Shown piece after piece: positions 10,688 to 22,528 of a stretch of DNA of 58,947 nucleotides. This DNA comes from Nemertoderma westbladi (lineage: Eukaryota; Xenacoelomorpha; Nemertodermatida; Nemertodermatidae): contig JAUCBJ010009085.1 of the NCBI GenBank assembly GCA_032718475.1, positions 1 through 58,947 on the forward strand, written 5' to 3'. The notes beneath the pieces are model-generated. The model saw only the letters and a list, made by a program, of their open reading frames with translations, was not told the DNA's origin and searched no databases. Every line of letters starts with the position of its first letter. The first letter of the stretch is position 1. The position numbers and the translations under genes were made by a program.

Positions 10688-13240
10688 AACCTCAGTAATT
10701 TACATAAACTATTAATACTCAATGTTTATATGCCTTACCAATGTGCAGAAAATGACACATTGTATACAAGTTGCCTGGGTGAGATAAAATCCATTTATGA
10801 ATCAATTGGTTTTACTAACTTTTGCATTTTTGGTGATTTTAATGCTCATCCAGATATTTCGCGCTCTTTTTATGCTCACCTTACCGAATGGTGCAATAAC
10901 GAGGGGTTAATAATATTAGATATTGAACATCTGCCTTCGGACACCTTTACGTACATAAGTGACGCACACTCCAGCACATCTTGGCTGGATCATATTGTGT
11001 GTCCTCCATCTACTGGTAGTATTATTAGTTCAGTTTCTGTGGACTATTCACTGTCTATTAGAGACCACATGCCTCTAGTTGTAGATTTTTCAGTTTATAT
11101 TTCCCCCTCGCCTGCAATTAAAGCTAATTGTACTTGTAACGCATCTCCCAGGTGCCCCAAGTTGGATTGGTGTAAGACATCTCCTGAGTCACTTAATAAT
11201 TATGCTTTTAAAGTTAAAAGCCAACTTGATACCTATTTTGTTGATAATGAATTTGTAAACTGTACAGATCCACATTGCAGTAATAGTTCTCATAGAATCG
11301 ATATTGATAATATTTTTAACTTTATAGTTAATACTTTAAACACTTGTGCTAATGAAACTATTAAATGTAAAACGTCTGTGTCATCTTCTAAACGCCACAT
11401 CCCTGGGTGGAATGACTTTGTACGCGAGAAACATGACGACGCCAGAAATAAGTTTTTATCCTGGAGATCAGCCGGGTCTCCCAGGCAAGGTTATATTCAC
11501 GATAATTAGCTGCGGTCGAAAGCCAATTTTAAACGAGCGCTCAGGGCATGTAAGCGTGATGAACAGAACATACGTGATACTAAATTAGCTGAGTCTTTAT
11601 TGGGCAGTACTTCAAATAAAGGTAACCCAATAAAGAACTTTTGGTCTGATGTACACAAATGTTGCTCGGAAACAACTGTACTACCGAATAAAGTAGGCGA
11701 CGCAGTTGGTCCCGAACAGATTTGTGGGTTGTGGAAAGATCATTTTTGTGATCTATTTAATTCAGTATCTGATGACAGTAGTAAGGAATTTGTAACTAAT
11801 AAGTTATCGGGAACTACTTTTAGTAAAACAAATAAGGTAGTAGTTAATGAAATATTTGAAGCTATTAATAGTTTGTGTAGCGGTAAGGCAATAGGCCCTG
11901 ATGGCCTTGAAGCTGAGCATTTTATCCATGGGTGCTGTGTACCACTGTTGAATATTTTAACTCTATTTTTTAACTTAATTTTCAGCCATGGTTATATTCC
12001 CCAGCTTATGATGGAATCCGTTATTATTCCTTTAATAAAGGATAAAACCGGGGACCATACAAGCAAAGATAATTATAGGGGTATTTCGATAGCTACTGTT
12101 CTTAGTAAATTACTGGAAAATATTATTTTGGCACGGTGCTTGTCCTTGATGTATACGACTGATAATCAGTTTGGATTTAAGACAAAATTAGGTACGGAAA
12201 TATGTATCTTTACACTTAAGGAGATACTTAATTACTATATTTCTAACAATACGCCCATATGTATGTTGGATGCCAGTAAAGCATTCGACAAAATAAATCA
12301 TTTTAAGTTATTTAGTAAACTGATATCGCGGGGTTTTCCATTATATGTAGTCCGCATTATTTTATATTGGTATCGAGCTCAGTCGATGCATGTAATCTGG
12401 GGTGGTTTTACATCTGCTAAGTTTACTGTTACCAATGGTACTAAGCAAGGTGGTATTTTGTCGCCTTTGCTCTACAACATTTATATCGATGATTTAAGCA
12501 AGCAAATGTCCAGTGCTGATGTAGGTTGCGTTATTGATGGAACCAGGATTAATCACCTTGGTTACGCTGATGACTTATGTTTAATTTCAAACTCTATTTT
12601 TGGTTTACAGCACTTAATAGATATATGTGTTACCTACGCAAAGGGTAATTCTATAACTTTCAATAAAAAGAAAAGTAAGTGTTTATATTTGTATCCTAAG
12701 GGGTCGACAATTATTTGTCGCCCTAGTGTTTATCTTAATGGCTCTCCTATTGAAGTCGTTGAGAAGTTTAATTATCTTGGCCATATTGTACACAGTACTT
12801 TAGATGACGACTACGATATCAGGAATCAAACTTGTAAGCTTTATTCTAGGGGTAATTTCTTGATTCGCAAATTCGGTTCATGCCCTGTCCCCGTTAAAGT
12901 TACTTTATTTCGTGCATATTGTACACCGTTATATTGTAATGCTCTTTGGGCCAGACAAAACTATTCTGAGTCTGTTCACAACAAACTCAAAGTAGCTTAT
13001 AATAATTGTGCTAGACGGTTTTTCAATATACCCAGAGTTGTTGATGATGAAACTACTAGCATTCGATTAGCTTTAGGGTCCTTAAATGTCCCTCTTTTTA
13101 TTCATATTCGTTATAGGGCGGTCGCTGGCCTTTTTTGCCGCATAACCAAACTAGATAACTACGTTCTGCGCGCCATTTGCACCATTGCCAAGGGTTCTAG
13201 AATTTGCGCAATGCGTAATACCGAATATCTATGTAGCTAA
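10688..13240 (+). pseudogene. LINE A ORF2, rest of endonuclease plus reverse transcriptase
   Basis: Continues the EEP domain with GDFNAHPD (catalytic Asp and Asn), SWLDHIVCP and RDHMPLVVD (catalytic His). The RT palm then shows LDASKAFDKINH, GTKQGGILSPLLYN and the YADD box at 12563-12574, all intact. A thumb-like region ends at GHIVHSTLDDDYDIRN and beyond. The only lesion in this part is one in-frame TAG at 11507-11509; the same frame then continues to the natural stop at 13240. Joined to 5931-6284 the protein would be about 968 residues, normal for this LINE type. Confidence 0.88.
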
Positions 13241-13365
13241 TTACGTTAATTTGTCTAATCATTTTGGTAATTTGTATAATTTAGTGTTATGTTTACATTG
13301 GTCATTATTGTGCTCTAACTATTTTACTATGGAATTTATTTTCTGAATTAAAGATTATAATAATA

Positions 13366-13538
13366 ACTGTAGGTCGCACGTTGTGTATTGTTGGTCGCAC
13401 GTTGTGTACTGTCAGACTGTAGTGCGTACAGTGCCGCCTAGCCAACAGCAGCACCGCTTACCGGTTATGATAACAATTTACGAATACAATATGATTGCAG
13501 CCCGATAGTTGTATTTTCCGACTCATCATATTACCACA
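13366..13538 (+). repeat. Gypsy 3' LTR, right part with a small internal duplication
   Basis: Continues the LTR broken at 4416 and ends in the same CCACA as the 5' LTR. The stretch GGTCGCACGTTGTGTA occurs twice in tandem here (13372-13409) but once in the 5' LTR, so a roughly 24-bp duplication arose after insertion. Confidence 0.88.
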
Positions 13539-14235
13539 ATCACTACTCAGCCAGAGTCAGAATAGTTGAATACAGATAGGGGGGAAACTGGATGCAATAA
13601 AAATTTATCCCTCTCCAGGGGAAATTCAGAAATTGGACGCAAATAACAGATGAATACTCTCAAAAATAAAACTGTAACCTGTTCTATTGTGTTTAGTTTA
13701 TTGTTTTGGTTAAAATAACGTGCCACTGTAACCTGCTCCTTTCCCTAAATTGAGAATTTAACATTGACAATTTATTGAGGCGGGATATTAATTAACCGAT
13801 ATGGGATTTGCGTCAAGTTTCCCTCCAGTATTTTTAACAACTACTGTATAACAGTATAAAGTGGCATCAATAGAAAGAAAGACTACAGCACAGGACTAAA
13901 TTGGCTATCCAAGACTACAAGGTAACCATCAATTTAATACATCATTTCCCTGACTGGGCTGGGCTCCAGTCCCAGGGCTGGCAGTAGGTAGTAGCCAATC
14001 AGCAATCAGTTTTTAATATTAATTATGTTTGTGTAGTATACCTGACTAATCCGATACTTTCACTGGGCAGAGTTTAGCAATAAGGGATGTGTCTCAAGCA
14101 ATCAGTAGATTAATAAGCTTAGGCTAAATATATCTCACTCCCATTGAGCGTTAGACTCTAACAACTATAGAGGTAAAACTTTGTTAAGTGCATTTGGTAA
14201 ATTATATTAAACGGACGACTCCAGTGGTGGGCTGA
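13539..14235. other. No gene seen; AT-rich spacer
   Basis: I find no long frame, repeat pair or RNA gene here. It follows the Gypsy element and runs up to LINE B. Confidence 0.5.
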
Positions 14236-14852
14236 GGGGTTTGTGATAATAATTGAAGCTCAACCTGGGTTTCGAGGTGGTCGTTCTACAGTAGATCAGA
14301 TTTTTATTTTGAAAACAATTATTATTGATAATTTTATAGGTAAACGTGCTAAGCTTTATTGTGCATTTATTGACCTAAGAAAAGCGTTTGAATGTGTAGA
14401 TGAAGTGCTTTATGGGTAAAACTAACGAGGCTTGGTTTTTCAGGAAAAGTTTTTAATGTAATAAAAAGTATGTACAGTGCAGTTAAATCACGAGTACGTG
14501 TAGATGGGGAACTTTCTGGTGAGTTTATATGTTGGTTGGGCGTGAGGCAGGGCGAATGTCTTAGTCCATTGTTATTTAATCTATTTTTAAATGATTTAGA
14601 ATCTGAATTGGCTGCAAATGGTATTCAAGGTATCTCAATTGGCACATTTAAACTTTTAATGTTGTTGTATGCCGATGACATTGTGCTGATAGCAAACACA
14701 GTTAATGATTTACAACATGCATTTAATATATTGGGTAGTTATTGTGACTATTGGTCTCTTACGGTTAACCTTGACAAATCTAACGTTGTTGTATTTAGGA
14801 AAGGGGGATAAGTGGCCTCCCATGAAAAATGGAAATATAAGGGTCATAATGT
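14236..14852 (+). pseudogene. LINE B reverse transcriptase fragment
   Basis: Pieces in several frames give a LINE RT: QPGFRGGRSTVDQIF, FIDLRKAFECVD (catalytic Asp), GVRQGECLSPLLFN, LLYADDIVLIAN (YADD) and VNLDKSNVVVFRKGG. One part is open at 14470-14811. Stops and a frameshift interrupt the rest. The FRKGG...EKWKY ending is typical of the palm-to-thumb junction and continues after the insertion at 15613. The 5' part of the element is missing. Confidence 0.8.
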
Positions 14853-15612
14853 CGGCTGATTGATAATTGTTGTAAATATTCACAATTACATAATATTATT
14901 TTCAATATGAAGAAAACAAAGGTTATGTACTTTGTAGCAAAGGACTCATTTTGTATGTTTCCTCCCATGTACTTATATGGCATACAGATTGAACGTGCAG
15001 TTAAATTTACTTATTTAGGTCACGTGATACATGACACCAGAGACGATGACTTCGATATTAGGAAGGCCACACGTGGCATCTATGCTCGAGGTAACATGTT
15101 GATGCGTAAATTTAAATCCTGCTCAACGTCTGTTAAGGTACAATTGTTTAGGTTGTTTATAACTCCGGTATATTGCAATGCCTTGTGGTCGCGCAATAAT
15201 TACTTGCACTCTGTTCATAATCGTATCAAAGTTGCTTACAGCAGTGCTGCTCGATTGCTATTTTCATTACCAGTACGCGGTAGTATGTCGCTGTTTTTTG
15301 GTGTGCACAGCTTGCCGTGTTTCATCATGTGCGTCATAAATCGATAGTCAATTTATTTAATAGGATTGATGCTACCACTAATAATCTAGTATCAACAGTT
15401 GCCGTGGGAACACAGCACTGTTCAAGAACGACATCGATGTTGTCCTCAATGTTATACTGATAATTTGTTAATAATACCATTTTTGTGCATTCCTTTTAGT
15501 AATTAATATTTTAGGCCCTAGTGTAGAATATGGATGACGTGTATGTAATTAATAATTATATTGATATATATATATATATTGTCTGGAATAAATAAATAAA
15601 TAAAATAAATAA
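14853..15612 (+). mobile_element. 5'-truncated LINE A-like fragment inserted in LINE B
   Basis: The frame at 14907-15347 contains YLGHVIHDTRDDDFDIRKA and YCNALWSRNNY, close cousins of the C-terminal half of LINE A ORF2 (GHIVHSTLDDDYDIRN, YCNALWARQNY). Its 3' end is TATA-rich plus AAATA repeats (about 15560-15612). AATGT flanks both ends (about 14848-14852 and 15613-15617 region), a likely target-site duplication. It interrupts LINE B between the RT palm and thumb. Divergence from LINE A is clear, so it is a sister family or an older copy. Confidence 0.75.
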
Positions 15613-16986
15613 ATGTTAAAGTGGTGGGTGAATGAATATACGTATCTGGGAGTATTAAGTATTTGTGGGGGCAGCTTTGCCGGCGCTCAGTAAAATCTGG
15701 CTAACAAAGGGGAAAAAGCTAATTTTTCGTTGACAAAGTATTTGGTTAATTTTCCCACCACGGATTTCATTACGGCTAGTGATTTATTTAATGAATTAGT
15801 CCAATTAATCCAATTTTGATATATTATGGTTACGAAGTTTGTGGTTTTTGTTCGTCAGTTGAAACAGTTGAAACATAACGTGTCTTATTAAAATTCTTAA
15901 AGAACCGCCTTGGAGTGAAGGTAACAACCCCAAACTTCATGGTTTACGGTGATTCTGGCATTTTCCCGCTAGAAATTGAAAGATACAGTAGGATTATAAA
16001 GTATTGGTTAAAGTTACTAAGGTGCAATGACTCTAGATTAGTTAAACAGGCCTGTAGTGATTAACTTAATATTATTCTTGTGAATATCTGTTTGGTAAAA
16101 TATGTGTGGTTTATTCGTATAGGAATATTCAGCTGTTTGTTTACATTATGTAAATGGTATTAGGAATGAGGGAGGTAGTGGGAGAATATATTATATATTA
16201 GTGAGTTGAGTATAAGATAATTCATTAAAATACATTGAATCATTAAAATCATTAAATTGTTTATTGAATTATATAAAAACGATTTCTTTCATTTTACATT
16301 AAATATTATACTTATTTTGTGTGGTGTAATTAAATATGGAGGATCCCACGTTCAAAGACGACACCATAGGCCTATATTTTGCAATTGAATGAACTAAATA
16401 CTGGTAGAACAGGGGATGGTGGAAATTGGGCTATTTACTAAATAATCTGGGATTTACTTGGGCGTGGGAAAGACCCGGGGACATATTAAATGAGAGGAAA
16501 TTCATTCTAAATGTTCGTGAACGACTATGTGCACAGTTCGTACAGGGTTGGTGGGGTGCCATCGAGCGGTCGCCGACAGCGAAGGGTATGCTCTATAGCA
16601 AGATGGATTTCAGTTTGGAGAATAATAACCTATCTATGTTGAGAGGTCATGCAGGTCTTAGTAGATTGATTTCCAGGTTCAGGTGTTCGTCACATGCACT
16701 TCTGATCGAGAGCGGCCGGTGGTATAAAACACCCAGAGAATCGAGAATCTGCCCGGTTTGTAATAAATATGATATAGAGGATGAATATCATTTTTTGTTG
16801 GTGTGTGATGGTTATCGAGATCTGCGCATGAAGCACTTCTCTGGGCGCTACAATGTGAATCCTACTATATTTAAATACCATGAGCTAATGGGGGCAACTA
16901 CCAGGGAAAATCTACTAAAGTTAGGCCGTTACCTTAATGAGGCTTTTCGGGTTAGGGAGAACATTATGCAATGTCGTTCCATATAA
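15613..16986 (+). pseudogene. LINE B C-terminal region with zinc-binding tail
   Basis: Resumes LINE B with VNEYTYLGVL in the frame near 15625, then GGSFAGAQ, LTKYLVNFP and an RYS-II-KYWLKLL-like stretch, broken by several stops. From 16426 a 186-residue open segment ends in RICPVCNKYDIEDEYHFLLV with a following Cys, a CCHC motif common at LINE ORF2 C-termini and thought to help RNA or DNA binding. The reading is recoverable only with multiple frame changes, so this is a decayed copy. Confidence 0.75.
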
Positions 16987-17668
16987 CATTCATATCAATT
17001 ATTTTTGTGGGAATTATACAGTGTGTGCTTTCGTGAGTTTATTTTTCAAACCTAAAATTTATTTATTTTATATTCGTTGATTTTCATTGTGCTTATTATC
17101 TCCTTATAGTTGTTTGTGCAATTAATTGTTCGGTCACTAATAGCCTTAATTGGTTGATGTGCCTATTATACAACACCAACAGCTAATGGCTATTAATTTA
17201 GCTCAAAAATCTAATTTCCATTATATTAGGTTTATTGTAGGTGTCTGAGTAGGCCCTACCTGTATTTGTTTGTACTGTATATTTCCTAGGTATTTTAAGG
17301 TGGACTGTATTTTGATGTCGACTGCGGCCTGGCCGCTGTTCCCCCTGACGCTTATTCATAACCATCAGGGTTGATGTCTTCCTGGGCTGCCTCGTGCAAT
17401 TATATTTTATAATCCGCGAGTTGATGAAAAAAATATATTATATAAAATATATTATTATTATATTATTATTATCGCGGCTTAATAGAGATCATCTTGCAAG
17501 ATGTCTTAAGTCAACTTAAATGGAGTATTTAATTGGCCTTTAATTTGGATTAAGTTGGTCTATTGACCCCCCTACCTCTACTTTTGGTTATTTTGAGTGA
17601 AAACGTGCTAATTATTAATTTATGTGAATAATACCTCCTTAATCAATAAATATCTATCTATCTAATAG
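16987..17668 (+). other. Probable LINE B 3' untranslated region
   Basis: Directly follows the ORF2 stop and ends in TATC repeats (about 17648-17665), a tail style of some LINEs. It includes an AT-rich ATT microsatellite near 17450-17473. The boundary is a guess from the tail. Confidence 0.4.
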
Positions 17669-17725
17669 AAAATTTCGCCGGGCCCAGGCTCGAGCCTCGT
17701 CAGCCCATTGGGTGATACGACACTG

Positions 17726-18192
17726 CCCCACCCCCCCCCCCCCCATCCCGCCTCATCATCCATTTTTACGCCTGGTGCCCTTGACTTCAATGAAGAACAA
17801 ACACCAAGAATTGTATACAAATAAGTTTCAATTTAAAACTTTATTACCGTCATCGTTTAATGACCAGGATAGAACTGTACCGCGGTTACTCTATGTTGAC
17901 TGTTGATGTTTTAGTTCTAAGGAACGGACTAAAGGCAACGCACGCAGTACCAAAACCTGCTCTTCCTCGCACCAACCGAAGGCACCTAAACCTGCAGCAC
18001 CCAAACCTGCGGCACCACAAACTGCTGCACTTAAACTTTAAACCTATGGTACCTCCAACCTTGGAACCTAAACCAGTGGCAGCTAAACCTGCGGCAACTA
18101 AATCCTCTGTAGCCCATCCTTTGGCACCTAAAGCTGCAGAAGTATATTGGTGCTACAAAAAATTATATTTGGTGCTAAATAATTTTTTTTGA
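17726..18192 (+). other. C14 tract and a degraded Pro/Lys/Ala repeat
   Basis: A C14 run (17731-17744) is followed by 17930-18145, where repeats such as APKPAAPKPAA and EPKPVAAKPAATK appear in neighbouring frames with a stop between. It resembles a broken low-complexity exon of the histone-tail or MARCKS type, but no domain identifies it. I do not call a gene. Confidence 0.35.
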
Positions 18193-19189
18193 TGTGAAAT
18201 CATTTTCTTTGAGGTGGCATTCAATTAGTGGCGTTAATTATTTCCCCCCATATTAAAAGTTACATCATTTAAGATAATGGTGACTTTCAACACCCGTTTT
18301 CGCTTATATGTTGTCTTCTTTTGGAGGTTCTCCGCAACGCCACATATGGAATGGTTTCGACATACTAAAGTCTGTATTCCTGATATGTTGAAATTAACTG
18401 TAAGATGGTAAAACGACATAGCTTTTCATATTTTAGATTGGGGTGATTTGTTAAGTTAAGTTATAATCAGTAATTGGACTGATGGGATAATTGATATTTT
18501 AAACACGTGACTCATCGGAACTGGGATAATTCCAGAATTTCGATATGTATGTATGTATGTATGTAAGTATGTATATTATTTATTGACTACAAAGAAACAG
18601 ATAATGATTTATGATACACGGAAAACAAAAGTAGATCAACGGTAGTCCTAACGGATCAACGATATCATATCGTATACAAATAAAGCGAATTAATATTATA
18701 TATATGCATATTTTGCATAATGAGACAAATACAGTATAAATAAAATACACAAAAACGAACATTAATTTAATGACTTGTTAGAAGTATGACAGATTACATC
18801 TACATAAAGGAATATATTAAACAACACAATGGGGTAAGAAAGAAGTATGATCGCATGGTGATAAATTATTATTAACAGCATAAACGAAAGAAAAATTAGT
18901 TTAATAGGTGATATGAGAAATGAGTTTAATACATGATTTATGGAGTATATGATTTGTATCGGCAGGAATATCATTTAATATCTTTATAATTAATATAATT
19001 AAATATAGGTCAATGGTAACTATCTAAATAAGTAAGGTCAATGGTAAGTATAATATATAATATAAATATGTAATAAATAGATTAACTTTATAAGTAATGT
19101 CACTAATAAGAAAGTAGGCCTATAGCGAATAATATAAATAAATGATTGATCAATAGAGTAACTTACGTAAAGTCACTGATAAATATATC
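18193..19189. other. No gene; AT-rich, with a GTAT microsatellite
   Basis: GTAT/ATGT repeats occupy about 18543-18574. The rest is AT-rich with only short chance frames. Nothing else is supported. Confidence 0.5.
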
Positions 19190-19251
19190 TACTAAAAGGC
19201 GCAGAAAGAGTCCCGACTCAAACAGACTACAGCGGCCAAGAATGCAGTTAA

Positions 19252-19962
19252 GGGGGGGGTACACCATTTTCGGACAACTCTTCGATTTATCACTCTCAGC
19301 GTTTCAAAATTGTTTGGTTTTGGCTAAAATTTGGCATATAGGTGCCTAAGATGATATTCTACATGACAGGTCAGAAAAAAATTATTTTTCGCTATTTAAT
19401 ATTAGTTAATACTAGTTAACAATAAAAAAAACTTGGTTGCGCTTAAAACCCTAAGGCTTTTACAGTTTTGATTCTAATCACATGAAAGTTTTTTTATATG
19501 ATAGATCAAAGATGGGGCAACATAACTATCAGGCGAAATTTTGTTAAAATAATTCTGCACCGCTAGGTGGCGCTGCAAATTTATGCAAATTTTTAGGTTT
19601 TTTATAAATAGTATTAAATTTTATTAACAAAAAATTTCGAAAAGTTGCCTGATACTTTTATGCAGGGTGGCTATCTAGACACCCACAGGAAGTTTCAGAC
19701 TAATTGCTCAAAAATTGTAGAAGTAGTAGGGTTTTGAAGTTGACAATTTCATGAAAAAAATATTTGGAGATAATCGACCTTTCATTATACATAGTAATAG
19801 TAATTTCAATAGGATTCCCTAAATGGAAATTTACATAACTTAAAAACTAAAAGAGCTATTAAATAGCGGTTTTCAGATTTGGAAACACCATTCAATGGTG
19901 CATTATAATAGACCATAAAAAAAATTTCGACATATTTTGGACCAAAATGGTGTACCCCCCCC
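19252..19962. mobile_element. 711-bp MITE, TTAA target, G8 termini
   Basis: Perfect 19-bp terminal inverted repeats, GGGGGGGGTACACCATTTT and its complement, are flanked by TTAA at 19248-19251 and 19963-19966. Excision at TTAA joins GTTAAG of the LINE C frame (NAV-KAAYRSL) without disruption. TTAA plus G-rich ends point to a Kolobok- or piggyBac-type non-autonomous element. There is no coding capacity. Confidence 0.9.
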
Positions 19963-19966
19963 TTAA

Positions 19967-21800
19967 GGCTGCATATAGGTCCCTGAACAGGCAGTACTCT
20001 GTTAATCTACAGGAGCTTATAGATTAACAGGTTGATGCCATGAATGATGCCGACGACAGCAGGCAATCATCCCAGGCATGGAAATCGATCAACTTGCTTA
20101 CTGGGCGGAAAAGCCAACCAACCACCAAGGTTAAGGCAAAATCACCAGCCGATTGCCTCAATGGTCGGAAGGCCCACTTTGAAAAGCTCTTCCACAATGA
20201 CAGGGTATTACCCGATAACTTTATAGAAGTAAAAGTGTCTGAGTCTGTACTCCCAGATATTCCCATTGGTGATTATCTCCTTGAGTGAAGGCTGCTGCAA
20301 AGAGCATTACGACCAATCGTGCCAGTGGAGCATGTGGTGTTCCCCCTGAGGTTTTTAAAATACCTGAGTGTTTAAAGCTCATTTATCCCATCATAGTAGA
20401 CATGTACAGAACGACAATAGTCCCACAAGAAATGAAAACAAGTTGGTGCCAGTTCCCAAGAAGGGCAACCTAACACTCTATGGTTCTTTTCGGGGAATCT
20501 CATTGATCTCGATTGCTGCAAAGCTATACAATAGAATTCCATTAAATCGCATCAGGGATCCCATTGAGAGACTGCTCCATGGAAATCAGAATGGGTTCCG
20601 TAAAGGTCGTGTGACCATGGAGCCCATTTTGCCACTTGAAGAGTTATCAAAAAAGAAAGACAGGCATCTGGCTGTTATATTTGTTGACTTCTTCAAGGCC
20701 TTTGATTCAGTCTCTCGGTCACGTATGTTCAGCATACTTTCATTATATGGGATTCCTGATGAAATTATTGAAGCAATCAGATCAGTATACGATGATGGTT
20801 CGACAACATTTTTGTCTAGTGTTGATGGAGACCATTCCTCTTCATAATTGTCGTTGTATGTAATAATAATAATAATAATAAGATATGATAATATAATTTG
20901 TAATAATAATTGTTGTGTATATTCTACGCATGTCCGTAGATCATCATAATGATGATGGGGTGATGGTAACTCCACCTACTGGCTCCAGAAGTCGAGGAAA
21001 TCCTTGCCATGTACCTAACTGATCTAGACTTGGCTGATGACTTAAGAGTATTCTCAGAATCACTAGAGGGAGCCCAACGGCTCCTCAGCTCATTAGAACA
21101 GGCTGCTTCAAGTGTTGTTATTTTTATTAACTCCAAAATTTTGACAGTTAACTTTGAAAGTCCTCAGCAAGTCTCTGACCGGATGAGCATAAGATCAAAG
21201 GATGGTATGCTTGAGCATGTGGACGACTTCTGTTGCCTGGGATCATGGATCCGGAAGACTGATGAGGACCTTCAAATACGTAAGAGAAAGGCATGGATGG
21301 GCAGCCTTGAATAGGCTTTCCAGGATTTTGAAGTTACATAGAATTCATCGCAAACTTAGGTCCAATTATTTAGAGAAGCAGTAGTTCCAGTACTCCTCTA
21401 TGGGCGTCCATGCTGGGCTCAAACTGCTGAGGACACCAAATCTCTGGATGGCACATTCACAAAAATGCTACGCCGGGTCAACGGTGTCAAGTACAATGCA
21501 CAGCACACATCTCCAACCAGACACTATGTAACATTGGAGGTGTCCCATTGGTTCCACCAAGCATGACACTAGAACAAAGCCGCCTCTGCTTTGCAGGACA
21601 CTGCTTTCGCCGTGAGGACCAGCCAGTGCATAATCTTGTGCTTTGGCGGCCTGATTGAGTGAATAATGAATAAGCATGGTGGACAGCCCATGACTATCTT
21701 GAGACGCATCTTAAAGGTCACTGGCCTTGAAGATGCGGATGATCTAGCAAATGTCATGGGTGATAGGGAGTTGTGGCGGCGCAATTTTGTCGAGAAGCCG
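19967..21800 (+). pseudogene. LINE C reverse transcriptase, broken
   Basis: Segments in shifting frames give the ORF2 order: SWK-like linker with QAWKSINLLTGRKS; ISIAAKLYNRIPLNRI; NQNGFRKGR; VIFVDFFKAFDSVSRSRM (catalytic Asp); a damaged palm where sequence near 20835-20990 is replaced by ATA repeats; TDLDLADDLRVFSES (ADD box with Leu for Phe); VDDFCCLGSWIRK; and a C-terminal LEDADDLANVMGDRELWRR-like ending in broken form. Several stops and an internal loss make it inactive. Copy 3 (45925-47805) is less damaged and was used to order the pieces. Confidence 0.8.
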
Positions 21801-22139
21801 GCACAGCATTCTTAATATATATGTAATATATATATAGTGCAGCTGCAATCCAGCATGCCGATCCATCCTAGTAGTAGTAGTAGTACGCATACAGGTGGCA
21901 GTCACAGAGGAAATGTTTTTCTTATTCTACCAGCCCGCATTTGCAAAGTCGCATTTCACGAGGTATATATCTGTATCACCTCTTTTCCACTGCATGTTCA
22001 TGAGAGCTGGTGCGTAGGCGGGCGTACGATGTTATGGCTGATAAAGAGTAAAGCAGTTATAAGCATGCGGTCGGGAGTGGGTGGGGTCTATTTCTAAATA
22101 CATCATATATTTGGATTTTCCTTTTGCTATTTTTCGAGG

Positions 22140-22457
22140 ATTGCATTTTTAGTGATGATAAGGGTGAATCAAGAATAGCTAAAGGATCTGCAGTAGGTTC
22201 ATGTGGGATTTGATATGAGAGCAGATTGGGGAGTGGAGAGCCTGCTTCAATGGCGAATTGTTAAAGTTGTCCCTGGCTTCTGTTTTGGATTGACATGCTG
22301 TACTAGCCTTGATGATGTCTTTGACGAGGGGGCGACCTAATTAGATATAGGGAAACTCTTTTGGCATGGAGGTTTTGATTCCGAGTATCGTCTTTAGTGT
22401 TTTGCGGTATTTGATCTCTAATTTATGGAGTGGTATATTTCCCCAACCCTCACAGTT
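22140..22457 (-). pseudogene. LINE ORF2 C-terminal relic
   Basis: Reading the minus strand from about 22457 gives CEGWGNIPLHKLEIKYRKTL, KTILGIKTSMPKEFPYI and GRPLVKDIIK. This run is typical of the thumb or connection region of LINE RTs. A stop and later frame loss follow. It is short, belongs to none of the four lettered LINEs as far as I can see, and has no neighbours from the same element. Confidence 0.55.
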
Positions 22458-22528
22458 AATAGGATTGCATAAATATAAAAATAAATTAAAAGTTAATAGA
22501 AAAGTTGAGTGGTTTGATTATTATTCGA

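Larger units (their letters stand above)
4417..13365 (+). mobile_element. LINE A: non-LTR retrotransposon (CR1-like architecture) inside the Gypsy LTR
   Basis: Two-ORF LINE. ORF1 has an RNA-binding-like domain. ORF2 has an N-terminal apurinic-type endonuclease and an RT. The 3' end is a short TAA microsatellite (about 13357-13365) rather than long poly-A, as in CR1/L2-type elements. ACTGT at 4412-4416 and again at 13366-13370 is a plausible target-site duplication. Without the nested 4.4-kb element it is about 4.55 kb, near full length. The clade is inferred from architecture and RT style only. Confidence 0.85.
66..13538 (+). mobile_element. Ty3/Gypsy LTR retrotransposon, split by a nested LINE
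   Basis: Two matching LTRs bracket gag-pol coding sequence in the order zinc knuckles, protease, RT, RNase H, integrase, which is the Ty3/Gypsy order. The 3' LTR is cut by a 9-kb insertion at 4417-13365. Without it the element would be about 4.5 kb, which is short for the family. Flanking 5-mers AACAC (61-65) and ATCAC (13539-13543) look like a target-site duplication with one change. The internal part is visibly more GC-rich than its surroundings. Frameshifts and a changed catalytic residue make it inactive. I am confident of the family and less so of the exact clade. Confidence 0.9.
19190..21885 (+). mobile_element. LINE C copy 1 (5'-truncated), carrying a TTAA MITE
   Basis: LINE with RT coding and a terminal AGT microsatellite (about 21868-21885). 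Four other copies of the family lie at 35105-35600, 45925-47805, 57335-57808 and 57809-58775. The 3' end is recognised by conserved text such as GGCTGCATTGCAGC variants before the AGT tail. The 5' boundary near 19190 is where readable LINE coding starts. Confidence 0.8.
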
